This document shows, in pieces, positions 16,550-25,121 of a stretch of DNA of 64,000 nt. The stretch comes from Streptomyces lydicus (lineage in GTDB: Bacteria > Actinomycetota > Actinomycetes > Streptomycetales > Streptomycetaceae). Positions within the stretch are counted from its first letter, which is position 1. Each line of letters starts with the position of its first letter. The position numbers and the translations under genes were made by a program. The stretch spans positions 62,001 to 126,000 of the forward strand of contig NZ_JNZA01000013.1 in assembly GCF_000717345.1 (NCBI RefSeq), in the 5' to 3' direction. The notes beneath the pieces are model-generated. The model saw only the letters and a list, made by a program, of their open reading frames with translations. It was not told the origin of the DNA and ran no database searches.

Positions 16550-17092
16550 ACAAGCGAGCCGGAGCAGCAGATCGGGGTCGGCACGCAGGACGCCTTCCAG
16601 CGCCTGTGGACGCCCCACCGGATGGCCTACATCCAGGGTGAGAACAAGCCCAGCGGCCCGGGGGCCGACGACGGCTGTCCCTTCTGCACGATCCCCGAGA
16701 AGTCGGACGAGGACGGCCTCGTGATCGCGCGCGGTGAGCGGGTCTACGCGGTGCTGAACCTCTACCCGTACAACGGTGGTCACCTCATGGTCGTCCCGTT
16801 CCGGCACGTCGCGGACTACACCGAGCTGGACGGTCCGGAGACCCTGGAGCTCGCCGAGTTCACCAAGCGGGCGATGACCGCGCTGCGGACCGCGTCCGGG
16901 GCGCACGGCTTCAACATCGGGATGAACCAGGGCACCGTCGCCGGCGCCGGGATCGCGGCTCATCTGCACCAGCACGTCGTCCCGCGCTGGGGCGGTGACA
17001 CCAATTTCATGCCGGTGATCGGGCACACCAAGGTGCTGCCCCAGCTCCTCGCCGACACCCGGGCGATGCTCGCCGCCGCCTGGCCCGTGTAA
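16547..17092 (+). CDS. HIT-family nucleotide hydrolase/transferase
   Basis: A 181-residue histidine-triad protein. The HIT motif HLHQHVVPRW lies in the last third, and the N-terminal CPFCTI pair belongs to the zinc-binding C-x2-C of bacterial HIT branches. VYAVLNLYPYNGGHLMVVPFRHV is the conserved strand pair. HIT proteins hydrolyse or transfer nucleoside monophosphates; the position just before lipid genes matches other Streptomyces. ATG 16547 is preferred on homology and the -10 spacing. ATG 16535, with AGGGG upstream, would add four residues. Confidence 0.87.
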   Translation: MTSEPEQQIGVGTQDAFQRLWTPHRMAYIQGENKPSGPGADDGCPFCTIPEKSDEDGLVIARGERVYAVLNLYPYNGGHLMVVPFRHVADYTELDGPETLELAEFTKRAMTALRTASGAHGFNIGMNQGTVAGAGIAAHLHQHVVPRWGGDTNFMPVIGHTKVLPQLLADTRAMLAAAWPV

Positions 17093-17188
17093 CCGCCGGC
17101 CGTTCGTCCCGGACGCCGTCCGGGACGACACGAAACCGGATAAATCGGATAGATCGCCCCGATTCGGAGGGGTTGCCTCTCTAATGGG

Positions 17189-17989
17189 GTGGTGACTTCA
17201 CTGGATCGTCGCTCCGTGCTGCGCGCGGCCGCCTCGGCCGCGGCCGCCGGTGCGCTGGCGACGGGCTGCGACCCGCACCGGGACGAGGGCACCGGAGCCG
17301 TACCGTCCGCCGGCCCCCGTCCGTCCGGGGCGGGCCATGTCCCGCCCGCCCCGGTCCGTGCCGCCCGGCCGCCCACCCGAGCGCCGGGCCTGCCCGTACA
17401 GATCCAGCACGGGCCGCGGACCGGCAAGGCGGTGGCGCTGACCTTCCACGGGGCGGGCGACCCCAAGCTGGCGACCGCCCTGCTGGCCGAGGCCGAGCGG
17501 GCCGGCGCCAGGGTCACCGTGCTCGCCGTCGGCACCTGGCTCGACGCGCAGCCCGCGATGGCCCGCCGGATCCTCGACGGCGGCCACGAACTGGGCAACC
17601 ACACCCTGCACCACCGCAACATCGACGCCCTGCCGGCCGCCGAGGCGTACGCCGAGATCACCGGGTGCGCCGACCGGCTGCGCAAGCTCACCGGCACCAT
17701 CGGCAGCTGGTTCCGCCCCTCGCAGACCCGGCGGGCCACGGACCTGGTGGCCGGGCTGGCCCGTAAGGCCGGGTATCCCCACGTCCTGTCCTACGACGTG
17801 GACTCGCTCGACGCGAACGACCCCGGCGCCCCGGCCGTGCAGCGCACGGTGCTGGACTCCGTCGGGCCTGGCTCGGTCGTGAGCCTCCACCTCGGGCACG
17901 CCGGCACGGTGGCCGCGCTGCCCCCGATCCTCGACGGCCTCCGCCGGCGCGGTCTGCGCGCGGTGACGACAACGGAGCTAGTGACCTGA
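17189..17989 (+). CDS. polysaccharide-deacetylase-like lipoprotein, first catalytic motif degenerate
   Basis: A 266-residue secreted protein. The N-terminus has twin arginines (RRSVLR), a hydrophobic stretch and a lipobox ending at C27 (ALATGC), so it is probably a Tat-exported lipoprotein. A Pro-rich spacer leads to a NodB-like domain. The second motif is normal (GHELGNHTLHH, with the H-x3-H metal ligands), but the first, usually TFDDGP, reads TFHGAGD and lacks the expected Asp pair. RPSQT stands for the usual RPPxG. Activity is therefore doubtful. GTG 17189 and GTG 17192 are both possible; the stop overlaps the next ATG. Confidence 0.78.
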   Translation: MVTSLDRRSVLRAAASAAAAGALATGCDPHRDEGTGAVPSAGPRPSGAGHVPPAPVRAARPPTRAPGLPVQIQHGPRTGKAVALTFHGAGDPKLATALLAEAERAGARVTVLAVGTWLDAQPAMARRILDGGHELGNHTLHHRNIDALPAAEAYAEITGCADRLRKLTGTIGSWFRPSQTRRATDLVAGLARKAGYPHVLSYDVDSLDANDPGAPAVQRTVLDSVGPGSVVSLHLGHAGTVAALPPILDGLRRRGLRAVTTTELVT

Positions 17990-19200
17990 TGGCTGACCGG
18001 AACCGTTCCCATTCCACGCGACGCACCACGGTGCCGGTCTTCCGTCACCGGGCGGCCGCACTGCTCGCGGTGGCCTGTGCGCTGGCGGCGGGCTGCGGTG
18101 ACGGCGGGACCAAGCCCGCCGCGCAGAGCCCGCGGCCGGTCGAGCGGGCGCCGGTCAAGGCGGCCAGACCCGGCCTGCCGGGGATGCCGCCGCTGCTCGA
18201 CGAGCACGACCTGTACGCGGCGGACCGGCCCGGCAGACTCGTACCGCAGGTCAAGGACTACCCCGCGCGGATCTACGTCCCCAACACCGGCTCCGACACG
18301 GTCAGCGTCATCGACCCGAAGACGTACAAGGTCATCGAGACCATTCCGGTCGGCGTGCAGCCGCAGCACGTCGTGCCGTCCTGGGACCTGAAGACGCTGT
18401 GGGTCAACAACAACCGGGGGCACGACCTCACCCCGATCGACCCGGCCACCGGCAAGGCCGGCGAGCCGGTCAAGGTCCACGACCCCTACAACCTGTACTT
18501 CACGCCCAACGGGAAGTACGCGGTCGTGATGGCCTCGATGGACCGTCAGCTGGTCTTCCGCGACCCGCACACCATGGAGATCCGCAAGACCCTCCCGGTC
18601 AGCTGCGCCGGCGTCAACCACGCCGACTTCTCCCCGGACGGCCGCTACTTCATCGTCTCCTGCGAGTTCTCCGGTGAGCTGCTGAAGGTCGACACCGAGA
18701 AGATGAAGGTGATCGGCCAGGAGAAGCTGCCGTTCGACGGGGCGATGCCGCAGGACGTGAAGATCTCCCCGGACGGCAAGACCTGGTACATCGCCGACAT
18801 GATGGCCGACGGGATCTGGGTCATGAACGGCGACTCCTTCAACCGGCCCAAGCTCATGCCGACCGGCAAGGGCGCCCACGGCCTCTACGTCAGCCGGGAC
18901 TCGCGGTACATGTACGTCTCCAACCGCGGCGAGGGCTCCATCTCCCTGCTCGACTTCAAGACCGGCAAGCTCGTCGACAAGTGGCACATCCGCGGCGGCG
19001 GCAGCCCCGACATGGGCGGTCTGTCCACCGACGGCAAGGTGCTGTGGCTGTCCGGCCGCTACAACTCGGAGGTGTACGCGCTGGACACCCGTACCGGCAA
19101 GACCCTCGCCAAGATCCCGGTCGGCGAGGGCCCGCACGGTCTCGCGGTCTACCCGCAGCCCGGCCGGTACTCCCTGGGGCACACGGGCATCTTCCGTTAG
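17989..19200 (+). CDS. YncE/YVTN-type beta-propeller lipoprotein
   Basis: A 403-residue protein with a signal peptide ending in the lipobox LAAGC (C36). The mature part is a propeller of YVTN-like repeats: IYVPNTGSDTVSVIDPKTYKVIETIPVG, TLWVNNNRGHDLTPIDPATG, YMYVSNRGEGSISLLDFKTGKLVDKW and KVLWLSGRYNSEVYALDTRTGKTLAKIPVGEGPHGL. These propellers act outside the membrane, often in binding. It starts within the stop of the deacetylase-like gene (TGATG), so both lipoproteins are co-translated and may act together on the cell surface. Confidence 0.83.
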   Translation: MADRNRSHSTRRTTVPVFRHRAAALLAVACALAAGCGDGGTKPAAQSPRPVERAPVKAARPGLPGMPPLLDEHDLYAADRPGRLVPQVKDYPARIYVPNTGSDTVSVIDPKTYKVIETIPVGVQPQHVVPSWDLKTLWVNNNRGHDLTPIDPATGKAGEPVKVHDPYNLYFTPNGKYAVVMASMDRQLVFRDPHTMEIRKTLPVSCAGVNHADFSPDGRYFIVSCEFSGELLKVDTEKMKVIGQEKLPFDGAMPQDVKISPDGKTWYIADMMADGIWVMNGDSFNRPKLMPTGKGAHGLYVSRDSRYMYVSNRGEGSISLLDFKTGKLVDKWHIRGGGSPDMGGLSTDGKVLWLSGRYNSEVYALDTRTGKTLAKIPVGEGPHGLAVYPQPGRYSLGHTGIFR

Positions 19201-19212
19201 CCCCGAGGCCCG

Positions 19213-20865
19213 CTACGCGTTGTACTCGTCGGCCTTCTGCGGCTCCACGCCCTGGATCATGCCGCTGAGCACCAGCGAGCGGTTGGTGAAGCGCTCGGTG
19301 TCCACGCCGTTGTCCGCCAGGACGCTCATCGCGGCGGCGTGGACCGTGCGCAGCACCGGGGTCGCGGCGCGCAGCGCGTCGTCGGCCATGAAGCGGTGCC
19401 GCCAGGGCTTGTCGGCCCAGACGTGCCGCAGGCCGAACGGCTCCGGGAGGGTCAGCTTGCCGCCGAGGAAGTCCAGCACCGGCGGGAACCACGTCAGCGG
19501 GGCGCGGGCGGTCAGCCGGACCACCTCCTTCGCCTCGATCAGCGGCAGGTGCTGGGTCTTGGTCTCCCAGAACTTGATGACCTTGGCGACGTCCTTGGTC
19601 TTGGGCTCCGGCTTGGTCGTGAACAGGCCGTTGACGGGCCCGAGGGCGTGGCCGGTCACCTCGATGCGCAGCGTCTCGTGCAGCACGGTCACGGTGATCA
19701 TCAGGGTGATGACCAGCTGGCCGTCCCAGAGGACGAACTGCACGCCGAGGTAGTGGCGGTTGCCGCTGCCGAACTGCTGCTCGTTGCAGATCCGCTCTAT
19801 CTCGTGCCCGCGGATCTGGAACGCCTCGACGTGGGAGCCCTCGGGGCGGCTGACCGCGGCGGCCTTCTCGCCGACCGGCGAGACGATCCAGTGGCGTACC
19901 GAGGGCGTGGGGAAGCCTCCGGTGTGCAGCGGGCTGCGCTCCAGCAGCCGAAGCCGGTCGTGGATCACCCGGATCACGTCCCAGCTGCGGAACGGGTTGA
20001 TCTCCGTGCCCTCCTGGGCGGGCGTGAGCTCCTCGGCGAGCTGCCAGCTGCCCCAGCGGGTGCCCATGCCGAGTATCCCCTTGGGGCCGGCGTAGAAGAC
20101 GACGTTGCTGTTCTGCTCGGCGGTGATTTTGGCGAGATTCTGCCGGAGGGTCTCGGCGGCGGTCTGGTTCGGGTCCTGCGGCACCGCCTCGGGGATCTTC
20201 GCGGCCACGCCGCCGCCCTCCAGCAGGCCCTTCCAGGACTCCCGCATGGCCACCGCGGTCCGTTCGCAGATCTGCTTGGCCAGCCACCAGCCGATCACCG
20301 GGGCGACGAGCATCGCGCGGCCGTACATCGGCCAGAAGCCGTTCATCGGCAGCTTGATCATGAAGAACAGGGCGAGGCCGCCGAGCACGGTGAGCAGCAC
20401 CGCGCCGAGCAGCGAGAGGCTGGTGCCGTCGCTCTTGGAGAGCATCTTGCGCAGTTGGAAGACGCCCAGCCACAGCAGCACACCGGGCAGGAAGATCAAG
20501 CCGAACAGCACCATCAGCACGGTCAGTTTGATGTCCCGCTGCTTGCGGATGCGGGTGGCCGACAGGCAGTGTTCGACGACGGTCTGCGGCTCGGTCCCGA
20601 AGGACTGGATCAGCGGCTTGCGGCCGCCGCCGAGCATCCGCACCTGTACGGCGCGGGAGAACGCCTCGCCGAGGTTGGGCTCGAAGAGTGACAGCTTGGG
20701 CTTCTTGATCTCGGACTTGCCCGAGTCGGAGTCGGCTTTGGTGATGTCCGACAGCAGGCTGTCCCGGTAGGCGGCCGAGGCCAGCGCCTGGGTCGCCGCC
20801 GTCTGTCCGGCGCTCCCCGAGAGCGGAACCTGCGCCCCCGGGCTGAAGTCAAAGCCGTCTGCCAC
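19213..20865 (-). CDS. large membrane protein, unknown function
   Basis: A 550-residue protein without a family I can name. A soluble N-terminus (about 120 residues) is followed by two strong hydrophobic segments (LTVLMVLFGLIFLPGVLLWLGVF and LSLLGAVLLTVLGGLALFFMI), a third weaker one (AMLVAPVIGWWLA), then a long soluble domain with alternating strands (GVQFVLWDGQLVITLMITVTVLHETLRIEVTG) and a helical tail. It has no catalytic motif I can see. GTG 20865 follows GGGGGG. Its length and even composition argue for a real gene. It converges on the beta-propeller gene. Confidence 0.75.
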   Translation of the reverse strand: MADGFDFSPGAQVPLSGSAGQTAATQALASAAYRDSLLSDITKADSDSGKSEIKKPKLSLFEPNLGEAFSRAVQVRMLGGGRKPLIQSFGTEPQTVVEHCLSATRIRKQRDIKLTVLMVLFGLIFLPGVLLWLGVFQLRKMLSKSDGTSLSLLGAVLLTVLGGLALFFMIKLPMNGFWPMYGRAMLVAPVIGWWLAKQICERTAVAMRESWKGLLEGGGVAAKIPEAVPQDPNQTAAETLRQNLAKITAEQNSNVVFYAGPKGILGMGTRWGSWQLAEELTPAQEGTEINPFRSWDVIRVIHDRLRLLERSPLHTGGFPTPSVRHWIVSPVGEKAAAVSRPEGSHVEAFQIRGHEIERICNEQQFGSGNRHYLGVQFVLWDGQLVITLMITVTVLHETLRIEVTGHALGPVNGLFTTKPEPKTKDVAKVIKFWETKTQHLPLIEAKEVVRLTARAPLTWFPPVLDFLGGKLTLPEPFGLRHVWADKPWRHRFMADDALRAATPVLRTVHAAAMSVLADNGVDTERFTNRSLVLSGMIQGVEPQKADEYNA

Positions 20866-21051
20866 TACCGCCCCCCACACCACGCGCATCCGATGATGCG
20901 GCTCTTCCCGACTTCCGCCGACGGCACACCTGTTGCGGCCCGTGACCTCGTGACCTGCCGACGAACCGGCGATTCCACGACAAGACTCTCAGCGTACAGC
21001 CGCCGCCCGGCCCAAGGGAGTTGTGCCGGACAGCGGCTGACGGGGCGTCGA

Positions 21052-23250
21052 CTAGGCGCCGTTCTCCGCCTCTTCCCGGAACTTCGCGGCCAGCTGCGGC
21101 GGCATCGGCTCGTGCCGCAGGTAGACGCGGGAGAAGCGTCCACTGCCGTGCGAGAGGGAGCGCAGATCGACGGCGTACCGGCCGATCTCGATCTCGGGAA
21201 CCTCGGCCCGTACGACGGTGCGGCCCGCGCCCGACTGTTCGGTGCCCACGACCCGGCCGCGGCGCCCCGACAGGTCGCTCATCACCGGGCCGACGAAGTC
21301 GTCCGGCACCATCACGCTGACCTCGCTTACCGGTTCGAGGAGGTCGATGCGGGCCTCGGCCGCCGCCTCGCGCAGCGCCAGCGCGCCCGCCATCTGGAAC
21401 GCGGCGTCCGAGGAGTCGACCGAGTGCGCCTTGCCGTCGAGCAGCGTGACCCGGATGTCGACGAGCGGATGCCCGACGGCGACCCCGCGCGCGGCCTGGG
21501 CGCGTACACCCTTCTCGACGGAGGGGATGAACTGCCGGGGCACCGCGCCGCCCACGACCTTGTCGACGAACTCGATGCCGGAGCCGCCGGGCAGCGGTTC
21601 GACCTCGATCTCGCAGATCGCGAACTGGCCGTGCCCGCCGGACTGTTTGACGTGGCGTCCGCGCCCCGCGGCGGCCTCGCCGAAGGTCTCCCGCAGCGCC
21701 ACCTTGTGCGCGACGGTGTCGACCTGGACGCCGTAGCGGCTGCGCAGCCGCTCCAGCGCCACGTCGACATGTGCCTCGCCCAGGCACCACAGGACCACCT
21801 GATGGGTGTCCTGATTGTGTTCCAGGCGCATCGTCGGGTCCTCCGCGACCAGGCGCGCCAGACCCTGCGAGAGCTTGTCCTCGTCGGGCTTGCTGTGCGC
21901 CTGGATGGCGACCGGCAGCAGCGGGTCGGGCATGGACCAGGGCTCCATCAGGAGCGGGGCGTCCTTGTCGGAGAGGGTGTCGCCGGTCTCGGCGCGGGAC
22001 AGCTTCGCCACGCACGCCAGATCACCGGCGATCGCCTGGGACAGCGGGCGCTGCTGTTTGCCGAACGGGACCGAGAGCGCGCCCACCCGCTCGTCGACGT
22101 CGTGGTCCTCGTGCCCGCGGTCCTGGAGGCCGTGGCCCGAGACGTGCACCGTCTCGTCCGGCCGCAGCGTCCCGGAGAACAGCCGCACCAGGGAGATCCG
22201 GCCCACGTACGGGTCGGAGGAGGTCTTGACCACCTCGGCCGCGAGCGGGCCGGCCGGATCGCAGGTCAGCGACGGCCGGGGGGCGCCGTCCGGTGTGGTG
22301 ACCGCGGGTGCCTCCCGCTCCGCCGGCGTCGGGAAGCCGCCGGTGATCAGCTCCAGCAGCTCGACCGTGCCGAGGCCCTGCTTGGAGCCGTCGGGGGCGG
22401 GGGCGGCGGCCAGTACGGGGTGGAAGGTGCCGCGGGCGACCGCCGTCTCCAGGTCCCCGATGAGGGTCTTGACGTCGATCTCCTCGCCGGCGAGGTAGCG
22501 GTCCATCAGGGACTCGTCCTCGCTCTCGGCGATGATCCCCTCGATGAGGCGGTTGCGCGCCTCCTCGATCTGCGGCAGCTCGTCGGCGGTGGGCGCACGC
22601 TCGGTGCGTTCGCCGGAGGAGTAGTCGAAGACCCGTTGGGAGAGCAGGCCGATCAGGCCGTGTACGGGGGAGTGGCCGTCGGCGCCCGCCGTACCGTACA
22701 GCGGGAGGTAGAGCGGCAGGACCGCGTCCGGGTTCTCACCGCCGAAGGTGGTCCGGCACAGCTCGGTCATCTCGTCGAAGTCGGCGCGGGATGCCTCCAG
22801 GTGCGTGACGACCAGCGCACGCGGCATGCCGACGGCCGCGCATTCGTCCCAGACCATCCGGGTCGCGCCGGCCACGCCGTCGGCCGCCGAGACAACGAAA
22901 AGGGCCGCGTCCGCGGCGCGCAGACCGGCCCTGAGTTCCCCGACGAAATCGGCGTATCCGGGGGTGTCCAGTATGTTGATCTTGACTCCGCCCCAGTCCA
23001 CCGGGACCAGGGAGAGCTGTACGGAGCGTTGCTGGCGGTGTTCGATCTCGTCGTAGTCCGACAGGCAGCCGCCGTCCTCGACCCGGCCGGCGCGGTTGAC
23101 CGCCCCGGACGCCAGCGCCAGGGCCTCGACCAGAGTGGTCTTACCCGATCCGCTGTGGCCGACCAGCACCACATTCCGCAGGGCCGTGGGCTGGCCGGCC
23201 GTTGATGCCCTTCCGGCGGCTCCCGGGCGTGTACTCGTCTTCTCGCTCAT
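21052..23250 (-). CDS. EF-G2-type elongation factor G-like GTPase
   Basis: A 732-residue translational GTPase of the EF-G-like family (mycobacterial FusA2 type). The P-loop GHSGSGKT is at 31-38 and DTPGYADF is G3. Two differences from true EF-G are visible: switch I lacks the RGIT motif (it reads HRQQRSVQLS), and the G4 motif NKxD is replaced by VVTHLEASRADF. Domains II to V follow, with EPVSEVSVMVPDDFVGPVMSDLSGRRGRVVG matching the EF-G domain V start. It is thus a paralogue with an unclear role. ATG 23250 has GGAGGCGAG upstream; the long frame beyond it lacks homology. Confidence 0.88.
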   Translation of the reverse strand: MSEKTSTRPGAAGRASTAGQPTALRNVVLVGHSGSGKTTLVEALALASGAVNRAGRVEDGGCLSDYDEIEHRQQRSVQLSLVPVDWGGVKINILDTPGYADFVGELRAGLRAADAALFVVSAADGVAGATRMVWDECAAVGMPRALVVTHLEASRADFDEMTELCRTTFGGENPDAVLPLYLPLYGTAGADGHSPVHGLIGLLSQRVFDYSSGERTERAPTADELPQIEEARNRLIEGIIAESEDESLMDRYLAGEEIDVKTLIGDLETAVARGTFHPVLAAAPAPDGSKQGLGTVELLELITGGFPTPAEREAPAVTTPDGAPRPSLTCDPAGPLAAEVVKTSSDPYVGRISLVRLFSGTLRPDETVHVSGHGLQDRGHEDHDVDERVGALSVPFGKQQRPLSQAIAGDLACVAKLSRAETGDTLSDKDAPLLMEPWSMPDPLLPVAIQAHSKPDEDKLSQGLARLVAEDPTMRLEHNQDTHQVVLWCLGEAHVDVALERLRSRYGVQVDTVAHKVALRETFGEAAAGRGRHVKQSGGHGQFAICEIEVEPLPGGSGIEFVDKVVGGAVPRQFIPSVEKGVRAQAARGVAVGHPLVDIRVTLLDGKAHSVDSSDAAFQMAGALALREAAAEARIDLLEPVSEVSVMVPDDFVGPVMSDLSGRRGRVVGTEQSGAGRTVVRAEVPEIEIGRYAVDLRSLSHGSGRFSRVYLRHEPMPPQLAAKFREEAENGA

Positions 23251-23514
23251 GTGTCTCGCCTCCAGGTCGACACTTTGCGGTGATTCGAGCTTTCCACCGA
23301 GGTCATGATGCGTCCATACATGGCGCGGCGGACCGGCGCCCGCAGGGGCCTGAAGGGGCCCGTCCGCGCGCCCGCGGGCGCGCGGCGGCGGCCCCGAGCC
23401 GTGCGATGCACCCCGCGCCGCGATGCGTCCGCAGCGGCCCGCGGCCTCCTGGCTACGATGGGCCAGCCGGTGGCCCCTTGACCGCGCGGCCCGCATCGAC
23501 CCTTCGGGAAGGCC

Positions 23515-24174
23515 ATGCTGAACAAGTACGCGCGTGCGTTCTTCACGCGTGTTCTCACGCCGTTCGCCGCCCTGCTCATCCGTATCGGCGTCAGCCCGGA
23601 CGCGGTCACCCTGATCGGGACCGGGGGCGTGGTGGCCGGCGCCCTGGTCTTCTACCCGCGGGGCGAGTTCTTCTGGGGCACGATCGTCATCACCCTGTTC
23701 GTCTTCTCCGACCTGGTCGACGGCAACATGGCGCGCCAGCTGGGCCGCTCCAGCCGCTGGGGCGCCTTCCTCGACTCCACCCTCGACCGGGTCGCCGACT
23801 CGGCGATCTTCGGCGGGCTGGCCCTGTGGTACGCCGGGCGCGGTGACAGCCTGATGCTCTGCGCGATGGCGATCTTCTGCCTCGCCAGCGGCCAGGTGGT
23901 CTCGTACACCAAGGCGCGCGGGGAGGCCATCGGGCTGCCGGTGGACGTCAACGGCCTGGTGGAGCGCGCCGAGCGGCTGGTGATCACACTGGTGGCCTGC
24001 GGTTTGTCGGGTCTGCACAAGTTCGGGGTACCCGGAGTCGAGGTGCTGCTGCCGATCGCGCTGTGGATCGTCGGCATCGGCAGTGCCGTCACGCTCGGCC
24101 AGCGCGTGGTCACGGTACGCCGGGAGTCGGCCGAGGCCGACGCCGCCGTCGCACAAGGGGGGAACACCGTATGA
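23515..24174 (+). CDS. pgsA: phosphatidylinositol phosphate synthase (CDP-alcohol phosphatidyltransferase)
   Basis: A 219-residue membrane enzyme with the full CDP-alcohol motif D-G-x2-A-R-x8-G-x3-D-x3-D, seen as DLVDGNMARQLGRSSRWGAF LDSTLD. Actinobacterial enzymes of this type join CDP-diacylglycerol and inositol-1-phosphate to give PI phosphate. The next two genes act on phosphatidylinositol mannosides, which supports this substrate over glycerol phosphate. Several hydrophobic segments flank the motif. It opens a tightly overlapping operon: its stop overlaps the next ATG. Confidence 0.9.
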   Translation: MLNKYARAFFTRVLTPFAALLIRIGVSPDAVTLIGTGGVVAGALVFYPRGEFFWGTIVITLFVFSDLVDGNMARQLGRSSRWGAFLDSTLDRVADSAIFGGLALWYAGRGDSLMLCAMAIFCLASGQVVSYTKARGEAIGLPVDVNGLVERAERLVITLVACGLSGLHKFGVPGVEVLLPIALWIVGIGSAVTLGQRVVTVRRESAEADAAVAQGGNTV

Positions 24175-25121
24175 CCCGGCTGCCGGGAATCGACACCGAC
24201 AAGCTCACCGACGCGCTCTACGGCCTGGGCTGGAGCACCGTCAAGAAGCTGCCCGAGGGCGTCGCCATACGGCTGGGCCGGCGGATCGCCGACACGGCCT
24301 GGAAGCGCCGCGGCAAGGGCGTCCGGCGCCTGGAGGCGAACCTCGCCCGGGTGGTCCCGGACGCCTCGCCCGCGCGCCTGGCCGAGCTCTCCCGCGCCGG
24401 GATGCGCTCGTACATGCGCTACTGGATGGAGTCCTTCCGCCTGCCCGCCTGGAGCGAGGACCGGATAAAGACGGCCTTCGACCCCGAGGACGTGCACCAC
24501 CTCACCGACGGCCTCAAGAGCGACCGCGGCGTCATCCTCGCCCTGCCCCACATGGGCAACTACGACCTCGCCGGCGTCTGGGTCACCACCAAGCTCAACA
24601 CCCCCTTCACCACCGTCGCCGAGCGCCTGAAGCCGGAATCCCTCTACGACCGCTTCGTCGCCTACCGGGAGGGCCTGGGCATGGAGGTGCTGCCGCACAC
24701 CGGCGGCGCCGCCTTCGGCACCCTCGCCCGGCGGCTGCGGGCCGGCGGCCTGGTCTGCCTGGTCGCCGACCGCGACCTCTCCAGCTCCGGCATCCCGGTC
24801 ACGTTCTTCGGGGAGGAGACCAAGATGCCGGCCGGCCCCGCAATGCTCGCCCTGCAGACCGGCGCGATGCTGCTGCCGGTCACCCTCTGGTACGACGACA
24901 GTGCCGTCATGCGCGGCCGGGTTTACCCGGAGATCGACGTCCCGGAGACCGGCACCCGCGTCGAGAAGGCCCACCGGATGACCCAGACCCTGGCCGACGC
25001 CTTCGCCTCCGGCATCGCCGACCACCCCACGGACTGGCACATGCTGCAGCGCCTGTGGCTGGCCGACCTGGAACCGCGCCCGGAGAACGGCCCCGTGGCC
25101 ACCGGATCGGAGACCTCGTGA
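24171..25121 (+). CDS. phosphatidylinositol mannoside acyltransferase (LpxL-like)
   Basis: A 316-residue acyltransferase of the LpxL/HtrB superfamily. The catalytic HxxxxD box is HMGNYD, within ILALPHMGNYDLAGVW. FFGEETKMPAGPAMLALQTGAMLLPV is the second conserved block. In actinobacteria the gene between the PI phosphate synthase and PimA acylates mannose of PIM (PatA type). It is membrane associated but has no strong helices. It overlaps both neighbours by four bases (ATGA and GTGA), so the lipid enzymes are made together. Confidence 0.88.
   Translation: MTRLPGIDTDKLTDALYGLGWSTVKKLPEGVAIRLGRRIADTAWKRRGKGVRRLEANLARVVPDASPARLAELSRAGMRSYMRYWMESFRLPAWSEDRIKTAFDPEDVHHLTDGLKSDRGVILALPHMGNYDLAGVWVTTKLNTPFTTVAERLKPESLYDRFVAYREGLGMEVLPHTGGAAFGTLARRLRAGGLVCLVADRDLSSSGIPVTFFGEETKMPAGPAMLALQTGAMLLPVTLWYDDSAVMRGRVYPEIDVPETGTRVEKAHRMTQTLADAFASGIADHPTDWHMLQRLWLADLEPRPENGPVATGSETS

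Noticed and set aside
20893..23205. A 770-codon plus-strand frame opposite the EF-G2 gene
   Set aside because: The EF-G2 frame is full of GTPase motifs; the opposite frame is a shadow.
23251..24156. A long N-terminal extension of the EF-G2 frame over pgsA
   Set aside because: It covers pgsA on the other strand; the family N-terminus and a ribosome site sit at 23250.
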